This document shows positions 32,002-42,790 of a DNA stretch of 64,000 bases, in pieces. The position numbers were made by a program, and so were the translations under genes. The first letter of the stretch is position 1; each line of letters starts with the position of its first letter. Source of the stretch: Triticum aestivum (Eukaryota > Streptophyta > Magnoliopsida > Poales > Poaceae); NCBI RefSeq assembly GCF_018294505.1, contig NC_057810.1:202068773-202132772 (forward strand), written 5' to 3'. The notes under the pieces were generated by a model. That model worked only from the letters and a program-made list of their open reading frames with translations. It ran no database searches and was not told the origin of the DNA.

Positions 32002-33160
32002 GTAGGGCGCGGACAACTTGAAGTAACCGGATTTCCACTAACTTTTCAGTTATTTTGTTTTTGTTTTTCTTCTTCTTGTTTTTCACCGGTTTTAAACATT
32101 TATTTTCTCCGCTTTATTGGTTTCTTTTTTAATTGGTCCTTTCTCGGTTTTCAATGTTTTTTTCTTTCCTTTTTATTTATTTGTTCTTCGGTATTTTTTG
32201 TTTCTTTCTCGTTTTTCATAGGTTTTTTTTCCCTAGTTTTCAATATTTTTCCGTATACACTTTTAGTATATAGCTAATATATTTTTCTAATACATGTTTA
32301 TGATTTTTCAAATACAAGTTTAACATTTCTTTAAATACATGGTCAACATTTTTTCAATAGATATTTTATTAACATTTCTCAAATCTTTGATTAACATTTT
32401 CAAACAAAATATTAACATTTTTTAAATACGTAGTCAACTTTTTTCCTATATATTTTTAGCATTTTCCAAAATGCTTGATTAAAATGTTTCAAATAAAAGA
32501 TTAACATTTTTAATACATGTTCAATATTTTTCTATACACAATTAACATTTTTTAAATGCTTGATTAAATATTTTCAAATACATGCTCAATATCCAAATGC
32601 TTGATTAACATTTTTATATACATGATCAAATTTGTTCATCATTTTTTAATACATGTACAACATTTTTTCTATACATATTTAACATTTTGCAAGCTTGATT
32701 CAAAAAATTCAAATACACGTTCAACATTTTTTTTCAACTGCTTGATTTTATTTTTGAAAATACATGATCAATGTTTCTCAAACACATGGTGTTTTTTATA
32801 CATTTTGTATACGTGATAAACATTTTCTCTACACGCATTTAACATTTTCAAATGTTTGGTCAACATTTTGTATACGTGATAATATTTTAAAGTACACACA
32901 AAAGGAAAAAATAAAACAAAAAACAAAAACATAAAACATAAAAAAAGAAAAAACGAGGCTATGGCCTCTAGCGCTCCTGCGCCAGCCCAATTTGCTCTCC
33001 CCTTCAGCGAGAGAGTTCACTAGGTCTTGGTCATGCTGAAGGAAAATCCTATTGGACGCACATTGCCTCAAACTGCCGGCGCTTCGCACAGGCGAGGGAC
33101 CGAGCTGCAACGCGATGGCTGGCCCAGTGCACCTACAGCGCCAGCCGGTTTTGGTGGGAA
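32002..33160. repeat. AT-rich non-coding module with ~25-bp motif array
   Basis: A pyrimidine-rich lead (32040-32260) is followed by many degenerate copies of a unit like AAATACATGATCAACATTTTT (32290-32900). It ends in a GC-rich part (32960-33140) with GCGCCAGCC at 32989-33130. No protein is encoded. This build is common in non-coding DNA transposons of Triticeae (CACTA or Mutator type), but I found no terminal repeats. Confidence 0.5.
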
Positions 33161-34570
33161 CCTTCTAGAAGGTCCCTGAAACGTAATTTTTCTTTTACCG
33201 GTTTTTCAGTTTCTTTTTCTACTTTCTTCTTTCTTTTCTTTTTTTCCTTTTGGTTTTCTAGTTCCTTTTTTTCAAGGTTATTTTATCTTTTTAAACTAAG
33301 TACATATTCAGATATTGTTCTTAATCCTCAAAAAATGTTCCTGCTTTATAAAACGTTAAAAAATTGAAAAAATATGGTTTTCGAAAATTGTTCATAAATT
33401 CAAAAAATGTTCGGGATTATCCAAAATGTTCTGGTTTCTCAAAAGATATTGCAAAATCTTTTGTTCAAAAAATTTACAACTTTTAAAAAATGTTTAGCCA
33501 TTTAAAAACTATTCCTGTTTTCAATAATTGTTCACAAATTGCAAAAAATGTTCAAGTTTTCATTTTCTCCGGAGTTTCAAAAACTGTCACAGTTTCATAG
33601 ATTGTTCACAAGTTTCAAAAAATGTTCATGTCTACAAATTTTGTTCGGGAGTTTCGGAATATGTTTGCTTCTCCAAATTTGTTAAGGAATTTGGAAATAT
33701 GTTCCCGTTTCAAGAATTTTTCATGATTCCTAACAATGATCCTGTTTTTGAAATGTTATAGTTTTTTGAAATTGTTCAGAAATTTTGCAAAATGTTCCTG
33801 TTTTCATTTTTTTCAAAATATTTTCAAAAATTTTTCATAAATAAAAAATGTTCGTGGAATTTGATAAAATTTCTCGTTTTGAATAAGTGTTCTTAATTTC
33901 GAAAATGTTCGTGTTTTCAAAATATGTTCTTTGTTTCTTTTTCGTTTTTATTTTTTCTTTCCTCTTTTTGTTGTTTTCTTGTTTCATTTGTTTGAATTTT
34001 TCAAATATTTGTTTTCAATTTTTAAAAAATTGTTGCCATGTTCAAATTTTAAAAAAATGTTTGTGTTTCAGTTCTGGAATTTTAAAATGTTCTTGTTTAC
34101 AATTTCAGAAAATTGCTAGTAATTTGAAAAAAATGGTATAATTTTCAAAATATGTTCACGATTTCAAAAAATTATTTCATGGATTTCAAATAAATGTTTC
34201 ATGTTCATCTTTTTTAAAAATGCATTAGCTACATTACTGCTACAGTACCTACAGCATGTCTGTACGGGTACATAGTTTTTAAAAGACTGCGATGTTTATA
34301 TGTCACCCAGCCATTGACTGGTCTGTTTGCTATCGTTGCGCGCATAATAATGGGAGGTCCATGGTTCGATTCCCAGTAAGCGCGAGCATTTTACCTTTTT
34401 GTATTTGTCAATTTCGTGATACGCTGCACATCGCGGCCCAGTCGAAACCCCAACTAGTTACGCAGAATGCGTCCCATAGGACCTCCCCTCGCTGAAGGTG
34501 GATCCTATATGGAGAGCTCCTGTTTGAAGCTCGTTGGCGTCAAATGAAGCAGCTTCCGCGCAGAGTTTGC
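33161..34570. repeat. Second AT-rich module with TTCAAAAAATGTTC array
   Basis: It has the same architecture as the preceding module. A pyrimidine-rich lead is followed by degenerate units of about 25 bp built on AAAATGTTC and TTTCAAAA (33300-34215). A GC-rich tail (34420-34560) contains CGCTGAAGGTGGATCC. A tRNA-like B-box sequence lies at 34351-34364. Confidence 0.5.
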
Positions 34571-35350
34571 TAAAGATCACACTCGGTTGTCGGCCACTCG
34601 GGCGGAACTGTTGCAAGCTAAACCACAACGCTAACCATTAAGTACGCAGCCACACTTCTTATTTTGCATGCTAAATCCGTTTTTTTATTTTTCAATATTT
34701 CTTGGAAAATGCGACTAATGTTTGAAAATGTGCAAAATTTCAGTATTTGAACATAACCTTTAAAACACGAATGAATTTTGAGACGGTGAACAAAAATTGA
34801 AAAAAAAGAAAAAAAGCATATACGCTGAACAATTTGTAAGTATATATTGAACATTTTTATAAAATACTTTGAACAAATTTTAAATACACGTTAAACATTT
34901 TTGTGATATATACACTAAACTATTTTTAAATAGAAGTCGAACATTTTTGTGATATATGTTGAACAGTTTTTTAATACATAATGAACATTTTCTTATGATA
35001 AGTTTATGTTTTATTAAATATACGATGCACAGTTTTGCAATATAAGTTGAACCTTTTGTATAATATACAAAAATTGTAAACAGATTCTGAAAATGAGAAC
35101 GTGTTTTGGTATTTCGTACAGCAGTTGATCTTTTAGAACAAATACTTGAAAACAGAGAAAAGAAAAGGAAAAGAAAAAAGAAGAAAGAAAAGAAACAAAA
35201 AAGGAAAAAGAAAAAAACAAAATAGAAAACTGTAGTGCCTACATGGGGCGGGCCAACTGTGAGCGCCTTCAGCGGAGGCACGACGTTTGGACGCTCACGA
35301 GCATCAAATAGGATCCACCTCCTATATGACGCTCATTAGCGTCCAAGCAT
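34571..35350. repeat. Third AT-rich module with TTGAACATTTTT array
   Basis: Degenerate units of about 30 bp (34690-35050) are followed by a purine-rich AGAAAAGAAAA run (35150-35225). A GC-rich end (35240-35345) contains AGGATCCACC, the reverse complement of the GGTGGATCC in the preceding module. This opposed arrangement suggests two ends of one element or two inverted copies. Confidence 0.45.
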
Positions 35351-35629
35351 CGTACCTTGAAATCACTAATTAAGGAGTACTCATTTTAAAGATCACTTTC
35401 ACCTTACCAGGTTGCGACATGAGCGTCACTTGTCGCAATCCAAGAGTTTTTCCTTTTTTTCGTAGTCCGTCTATTCAAAACGGTCTATCTCTTAAACCAT
35501 GCGTCCAAATCTCGAACCATTTTCATCGTTGGATTCCTCGCGTCGAGATCCTCAAAACTAGATCCCGTGTTGATAAGTTTTGATGAATTTTTTTTCACGG
35601 AAAAAAACTAAATGAAAAAACCGAACAGG

Positions 35630-36090
35630 GAGCATGGGTTTTTCCCTCTTCAAAAGAGACATGCCCGTGCCTCTTGCGAAATCACAACCGTGCCTCTCAC
35701 AGAAGCAAAACCGTGCCTCTCGCAGAAAAATATATATTAGAAAACGCGTTTTTTTCTGTTTCCGAGAGGCACGACCGTGACTCTCACGAAAGCACAACCG
35801 TGCATCTCGCGGAAGCAAAACCGTGACTCTCAAGGAAGGCAAAAAAAAAACAGAAAACGCGTTTTTTTCGTTTCTGAGAGGCACATCCGTGTCTTTCTCG
35901 AAAGCACAGCCGTGCCTTTCGCCGAAGCAAAACCGTGACTCTCGCGAAAGAAAAAAGACAGAAAATGCGTTTTTTTCCGTTTCTGAGAGACACGACGGTG
36001 ACTCTCACGAAAGCAAAACCGTGCCTTTCACGGAAGCAAAATCATGACTTTTGTGAGAGAGAAAAAAATAGAAAATGTGTTTTTCCGCGC
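35630..36090. repeat. ~110-bp higher-order tandem array
   Basis: An AAAACGCGTTTTT-type landmark recurs at 35741, 35854, 35962 and 36072 (steps 113, 108, 110). Each unit holds three to four ~24-bp subunits of the form CCGTGCCTCTCGCGAAAGCA. Open frames across it are low-complexity. Confidence 0.85.
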
Positions 36091-36399
36091 AATTTTTTTC
36101 CGATTTTTTTTGGTCCAAATGTTAAGAAAGACCGGTGAAAAACCAAAGAGTAGAAAACCCCCAAAAAAACCGTTTAAAAAGCCGAAAACGCGTGTGGAAA
36201 AATAAAAAAACAAATCCGAAGGGAGCGCCCAGAGTGCGACACGTGGCGGGCGGCTGAGAGCGCGCCAAGTGGCGCTGATGTTTGAGGCTCCCGAAGGAGC
36301 GCTCGTTAACTAGTTGCTCCTGTCGTACCTTCGTTGAGGCGACCGTCTGGTTGGGCCGGCCCACGTGCAGAATTTTGCTGTTTATTTGTTCGCTCCTGC

Positions 36400-37110
36400 T
36401 TTCCCTTCGCTGTTTCGTGTTTTTTTTTTTGTTTTTCTTCTGTGCTGTTATTGCTTCCGGTTTTACAATGTTTTGTTCGTTTTTAAGTGGTTTTGTTAAG
36501 TTTTTTTTGTTCCGTTTACTTTTCGTTTTATCTTTTTGACTATTTTATTTTTCCTTTTTTTCTTCTTATTTTTGGTGTCATATAAAAAGTTCATTGTGTA
36601 TTACAAAAATGTTCATAGTATATTAAGAAAATGTTCACCGTATATTGCAGAAAAGTTCACCATGCATTGATAAAAATGTTCATTGTGTAGTACAAAAATA
36701 TTAACCACACATTTAATAAAATGTTCACCATATACTAAGAAAATGTTCAACGTATCTATAACAACGTTCATTGTGTACTTACAAAATGTTCAATGCGTAT
36801 TTAAGAATTGTTCAACATATACCAAAAAAATGTTTAATGGTCGAAAGATTTTGAATTTTTTTTCTTCCTGTGCGTTTAGTTCTTATATGCTCGCGCTGCC
36901 TATATACAACAGATATTGAGCAGGTCAAGTGGTATTGGACACCTGCTGACCATCGTGAAGTGCCGAGTTTGATTCCTCGATGGCCCATCAATTTTTTGGG
37001 GATTAATAGCAGCTCGCTTTGACGCCACTATACCCTGCCTGAAAGCTCGTGTGGTCGACGCTCGCGAGCATCAGCTAGGAGCTTCCCTCGCTGAACGCGA
37101 GATATAGGGG
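36400..37110. repeat. Fourth AT-rich module
   Basis: A T-rich lead is followed by about ten ~24-bp units with AAAATGTTCA (36590-36840), then a tRNA-like segment (36908-36975) and a GC-rich end (37040-37110) with CGCTCGCGAGCATCAGC. Same style as the three modules above. Confidence 0.5.
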
Positions 37111-37529
37111 CGCCCTTAGTTCCGTTCCGATCACCTTTTTCTGCTTAACTTCGCCTCGCGCTATTAATGAGTTAAGCAGGAAATGCCTTATTAATGAGAA
37201 CTAAGGCTTATCTCAAATGATAAGCCTTAAAAAAATGATCCTAATGTATAGAAATAATGTAGAATGTGGAATAAAAAATTAAACATAAAAAATAGATTAA
37301 AAAAAACATTGATATGTATTTGAAAAATGTTAAATACATACATACATTTTTTTCCGATAGTATGCCGAAAATGAAGTATGTGTTTGAAATAAGTTGGCAT
37401 AAAAAATATATGTGAAAAAAATGCTAATCATGTATTTCAAACAAATTGAAAATTTTATAGAAAAGTTCATGTTCTACACAAATGAGAAATAAGAAAGTCA
37501 ATGGAAACCCAAAAAAAAAATACAAAAGC
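37111..37529. other. AT-rich stretch without recognised features
   Basis: No coding or element signature is visible apart from a small hairpin (AAGGCTTAT...ATAAGCCTT, about 37203-37229). The 5' end of the following Gypsy element is lost somewhere in this stretch; no LTR or PBS is visible. Confidence 0.4.
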
Positions 37530-37837
37530 GAAGAACTCCGACGGAGGAACGTGCAAGCTCTGCGTACTCCCATCACTCGGACGATTCTCGAGACCCGAGC
37601 CATGGAGTCGGTACGCTCGGCCACACTCGCCGAGCAAGACCGCCTTGAGCGGCTGCAGAAGGAATTGGACGATCGCGCCTGTCAATGGCCCAGTTCCAGT
37701 CGGCACATGCGCCGATGGTTCCCGAGTGATCAATCCCGGAACTATCGAGTGCTCAACAGCCCGCTGCAGAACCTGACGGCGTCAACCAGGATCGCCGATT
37801 CTATTCAGCCCTCCGGCTCTACGATCGAGAAAGGGAC
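37530..37837 (+). pseudogene. gag: Tat gag, N-terminal fragment
   Basis: The fragment has the helical, charged N-terminal wording of Tat gags (SATLAEQDRLERLQKELDDRA). It is followed by a linker with LQNLTASTRIADSIQPSGST and ends at the insertion site 37837. The true start is not visible; the open frame can be extended to an AT-rich ATG at 37482 that is not homologous. Continues at 46593. Confidence 0.75.
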
Positions 37838-39543
37838 TGATACGTCTCCAACGTATCTATAATTTTTGATTGTTTCATGCTATTATATTACCTGTTTTGG
37901 ATGTTTAATGTGTTTTACTATACACTTTTATATTATTTTAGGGACTAACCTAGTAACCGGAGGCCCAACCCAAATTGTTGTTTTCTTGCCTATTTCAGTG
38001 TTTCGAAGAAAAGGAATATCAAACGGAGTCCAAACGGAATGAAACCTTCGGGAGAGTTATTTTTGGGACAAACGCAATCCAGGAGACTGGCAGTAGACGT
38101 CAGGGAAGCTTCGAGGAAGCCACGAGGGTCTAGGGCACGCCCTACCCCCCTGGGCACGCCTCCCACCCTCGTGGGCCCCTCGTGGCTCCCCTAACCAACT
38201 TCTTTCGCCCATATATACTCATATACCCCGAAAACATCTGGGAGCACAATAGATTGGGAGTTCCGCCACCGCAAGCCTCTGTAGCCACCAAAAACCAATC
38301 GGGACCCTGTTCCGGCACCTTGCCGGAGGGGTGATCCCTCACCAATGGCCATCTTCATCATCCTGGCGCTCTCCATGACGAGGAGGGAGTAGTTCACCCT
38401 CGGGGCCGAGGGTATGTACCAGTAGCTATGTGTTTGATCTCTCTCCTCTCTCTCTCTCTCACTCGTGTTTTTGATTTGGCACGATCTTAATGTATCGCGA
38501 GCTTTGCTATTATAGTTGGATCTTATGATGTTTCTCCCCCTCTACTCTCTTGTAATGGATTGAGTTTTCCCTTTGAAGTTATCTTATCGGATTGAGTCTT
38601 TAAGGATTTGAGAACACTTGATGTATGTCTTGCATGTGCTTATCTGTGGTGACAATGGGATATCCATGTGATCTACTTGATGTACGTTTTGGTGATCAGC
38701 TTGCGGGTTCAGTGACCTTGTGAACTTATGCATAGGGGTTGGCACACGTTTTCGTCTTGACTCTTTGGTAGAAACTTTGGGGCACTCTTTGAAGTACTTT
38801 GTGTTGGTTGAATAGGTGAATCTGAGATTGTGTGATGCATATCATATAATCATGGTCACGGATACTTGAGGTGACATTGGAGTATCTAGGTGACATTAGG
38901 GTTTTGGTTGATTTGTGTCTTAAGGTGTTATTCTAGTATGAACCCTATGATAGATCAAACAGAAAGAATAGCTTTGTGTTATTTTACTACGGACTCTTGA
39001 ACAGATCGATCAGAAAGGATAACTTTGAGGTGGTTTCGTACCCTACAATAATCTCTTCGTTTGTTCTCCGCTATTAGTGACTTTGGAGTGACTCTTTGTT
39101 GCATGTTGAGGGATAGTTATATGTTCCATTTATGTTATTATTGTTGAGAGAACTTGCACTAGTGAAAGTATGAACCTTAGGCCTTGTTTCCTAGCATTGC
39201 AATACCGTTTTTGCTCACTTTTATCATTAGTTACCTTGCTGTTTTTATAATTTCAGATTACAAAAACCTATATCTACCAACCATATTGCACTTGTATCAC
39301 CATCTCTTGGCCGAACTAGTGCACCTATACAATTTACTATTGTATTGGGTGTGTTGGGGACACAAGAGACTCTTTGTTATTTGGTTGCAGGGTTGTTTGA
39401 GAGAGACCATCTTCATCCTACGCCTCCCACGGATTGATAAACCTTAGGTCATCCACTTGAGGGAAATTTGCTAGTGTCCTACAAACCTCTGCACTTGGAG
39501 GCCCAACAACGTCTATAAGAAGAAGGTTGCGTAGTAGACATCA
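37838..39543 (+). repeat. 5' LTR of the Athila-type element (1.7 kb)
   Basis: It starts TGATACGTCTCCAACG and ends GTAGTAGACATCA. A TATA-like ATATATACTC lies at 38211-38220, and a pyrimidine (CT)n run lies just downstream (38439-38462). Confidence 0.9.
38211..38217 (+). promoter_or_regulatory. LTR TATA box
   Basis: ATATATA in the LTR is conserved at 45264-45270 in the 3' copy and preceded by a GC-rich stretch. Confidence 0.5.
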
Positions 39544-39553
39544 AGCTCTTTTC

Positions 39554-39570
39554 TAGCGCCTTTGCCGGGG
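39554..39570 (+). other. Primer-binding site, Athila type (decayed)
   Basis: TAGCGCCTTTGCCGGGG differs at two positions from TGGCGCCGTTGCCGGGG, the site commonly attributed to Asp tRNA in Athila elements. It lies 10 bp after the LTR. Confidence 0.65.
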
Positions 39571-39667
39571 AGGTGAGTGCTTGAAGGTATATCTTTAGAT
39601 CTTGCAATCGAATCTTTTAGTTTTTGTTTTATCACTAGTTTAGTTTATAAAAGAAAACTACAAAAAA

Positions 39668-41307
39668 ATGGAATTGAGTTTGCCTCATACGCTTCATCTT
39701 TTTAATATCTTTTGTGAGAATGATGTAAAAGAAAATTTTGCTCAAATGCTAGAAGAAGGAGTCTATAAAATGTTTGGCACCAAATATTTGAATGATGAGC
39801 ATGATTGCAATGTTGTTAGTATGAACTCTTTGAATATCCATAGTACTAATGATGATTGCACTAGTCATGATGAAAATGTCTCTTATAAGCATGTCAATTT
39901 TTGTGGAGTGCATAGAGTTTGCAAGTACACACCAAATAGGGAAGATAGATTTTGCAAGAGGCATAAGTATTTAGAAACCAAATGGTTGCAAGAAAGGCTA
40001 GATGTTTGTGCTAAAAATTTAAAATTTCTTTGCCATCCTTGTGAACTTTGCAATGAACGTGATCATTTAAATCCCCAATGCAAATTGTTTCATGATCGTA
40101 TTGTGTCCAAAAATTGTGATGACTTGATTTCTCTTGCACATCATAATGAACTTAGTTTGCTTGTGGGTTATGAAGAAATAAAACATATGACTAAGGATCT
40201 TCCAGAATTTGTCCTTTATAAAGTTCTTGATTTTGATCTAGAAGAAATTTTTATGTATTGTGCAGTGAATTGCATTGAAAATCCTTATATTGCCAATTAC
40301 ATAAAGAAAAGAAAGCAAATAGAAGATGAAGAGAATACTAATGAAAGGGAAGAGACTTCCAATATCCTCCTATTATTTCTTATGATGAATCAGGTAACGA
40401 GGAGGAGCTTTCTATTCAACCAATCTCATTAATAAGGAGCTCAAAATAGAGGGTTAAACCCACACATGATGTGAAGAAGAAAAAGAAAAGACCGAGAAGC
40501 AAAAGTAGAAAGGTATCCCTCCCAAATGATGTTGCTCCTATTACTCATTGTGATGATGATAATTGCTATACTACTGGTACTATCCATACTATTAATGATG
40601 AGAGTGATTATGCTTATGATATGAAAAGGCCCAAGCTTGGGGATGCTATGTTTGATGAGAATGACATGTTTGAGAATATATTTGCTGCAATTAATGTTTG
40701 TCCCAAGCTTGGGGATGCTATGTTTAATGACGATGATATTTTTAGCCTCCCAAGTTTTGATGAGCAAATTTATTATGATGATAGCATGCCTCCTATTTAT
40801 GATGATTATTGTGATAAAACTTATGCTATAAAAAGTAGTAATTATTATATTTATAAAACTTGTCATGATTATGATTACCCTTTTTCTGAACATTACTCTT
40901 TTAATGTGGAAACAATTTATAGTATTCGAGTCTCTTATGATATTCCCACTATTCCGAATGAGAAGAATTTTTCTTATGTGGAGAGTAATAAAATTTCTAT
41001 GCAAGTAGATCATGAAAAGAATGCTTTATGTGCTGGTTATATTGTTGAATTAATTCATGATGCTACTGAAAATTATTATGACGGAGGAATATATGCTTGT
41101 AGGAATTGCAATAATATAAAGTTTCCTCTCTATGTGCTTAAAGTTTTGACGTTATGCTTGTTTAGCCTTCCTATGCTAGTTGATTATTGTTCCCATAGAT
41201 TGTTTGCTCACAAAATCCCTATGCATAGGAAGTGGGTTAGATTTAAATGTGTTAGTCATATTCTTCATGATGCTCCCTTTATGTTTCAATTCTTATATTT
41301 TATGTGA
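39668..41307 (+). pseudogene. Long ORF of the Athila-type element, one frameshift
   Basis: The first part (39668-40432) begins MELSLPHTLHLFNIF and the second (40471-41307) ends FQFLYFM. A one-base frameshift near 40365 and a stop near 40447 separate them. Together they would give over 530 residues. There are two Cys/His-rich clusters (HRVCKYTPNREDRFCKRH; CHPCELCNERDHLNPQCKLF), a basic block (KKKKKRPRSKSRK), a repeated motif (PKLGDAMFDENDMF / PKLGDAMFNDDDIF), many Tyr/Asp residues and a hydrophobic stretch near the end (LKVLTLCLFSLPMLV). I recognise it only as the ORF typical of this non-autonomous group; function is unknown. It is not gag or pol. Confidence 0.6.
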
Positions 41308-42032
41308 GCATCATTGAAATCATCATGCCTAGCTAGGGTCGTTAAACGTTAGCGCTTGTTGGGAGGCAACCCAATTTTATTTTTGTTCTTTAATTTTTGT
41401 TCCTGTTTAGTAATAAATAATTAATCTAGCCTCTGGTTAGATGTGGTTTTATGTTTTAATTAGTGTTTGTGCCAAGTAGAACCTTTGGGAAGATTTGGGT
41501 GAAGTCTATGCGATCTTGCTGTAAAAAACAGAAACTTTTGCGCTCACGAGATTAGCTGCCATTTTTTACTGGAGAGCGCTTTTAGGTTGATTCTTTTTGC
41601 ATATGATTAATAGACAAATTACTCAGGTCCACAAATTTATTTAAGAATTTTTGGAGTTACAGAAGTATTTGTATGATACAGATTACTACAGACTGTTCTG
41701 TTTTTTGACAGATTCTGTTTTCTATGTGTTGTTTGCTTATTTTGATGAATCTATGAGTAGTATCGGAGGGTATGAACCATAGATAAGTTGGAATACAGTA
41801 GATATTACACCAATATGAATTTAGAATGAGTTCACAACAGTACCTAAGTGGTGATTTATTTTCTTATAATAACGGAGTTTACGCGTTTTCTGTTGAGTTT
41901 TGTGTTGTGAAGTTTTCAAGTTTTGGGTAAAGATTCGATGGACTATGGAATAAGGAGTGGAAAGAGCCTAAGCTTGGGGATGGACAAGGAACCCCAAGGT
42001 AATATTCAAGGACAACCAAGAGCCTAAGCTTT

Positions 42033-42054
42033 GGGATGCCCCGGAAGGCATCCC
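42033..42054 (+). repeat. Hairpin, copy 1
   Basis: GGGATGCC and GGCATCCC form an 8-bp stem around a CCGGAA loop, preceded by AAGCTTT. Confidence 0.85.
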
Positions 42055-42768
42055 CTCTTTCGTCTTCGTTCATCGGTAACTTTACTTGGAGCTATATATT
42101 TATTCACCACATGATATGTGTTTTGCTTGGAGCGTAATTTTCTTTTGTTAGTATTTGCTTGCTGTTATTTATAATAATATTTTGAATCTCTATTTTCAAT
42201 AAAAATGTCGAGGATAGTCTTTACCATGCTTATTTTGCAAGTATTCATGTTGCTGTTTCAAAATAGAAAGTTTACCATTGTTGCAAAAATTCTCTAGAAA
42301 ATTCAGAGAATGATATAATATTGAAACTTTTTGCATATTCGGATATGATAAATCTTATACAGTATATTATTTTTCTCATAATTTTTGGAGTTAGGGAAGT
42401 ATGATGAATCTTGCATTCTTTACAGACTATACTGTTTTGGCAGATTGCTGTTATGTTTGCATTGTTTGCATATGTTTTCTTGTTTAATGGTTCTATTTGA
42501 GGATAGGAGTATTAAATATGCATAGAAATTTAGTATGCAATGTTGAATAATAATTTTAGTGATTTGTCACAGTAGAAAATGATAAGGTTTTTGCATTGGT
42601 TTATACTAACTTATCTCACGAGTTCTTGTTGAGTTTGGTGTGGATGAAGCTTTCGAGATTTATGAAACCATGATATGAGAGGAATTAAGGAGACAAAAAA
42701 GCTGAAGCTTGGGGATTTCCAAGGCACCCCAAGATAATATTCCAAGAAGTCTCAAGCATCTAAGCTTG

Positions 42769-42790
42769 GGGATGCCCCGGTAGGCATCCC
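42769..42790 (+). repeat. Hairpin, copy 2
   Basis: The same 8-bp stem around a CCGGTA loop, preceded by AAGCTTG, lies 736 bp downstream of copy 1. Confidence 0.85.

Noticed and set aside
32290..36840. Short regularly repeated units resembling a CRISPR array
   Set aside because: Units are degenerate, lack unique spacers of constant length, and the genome is a plant.
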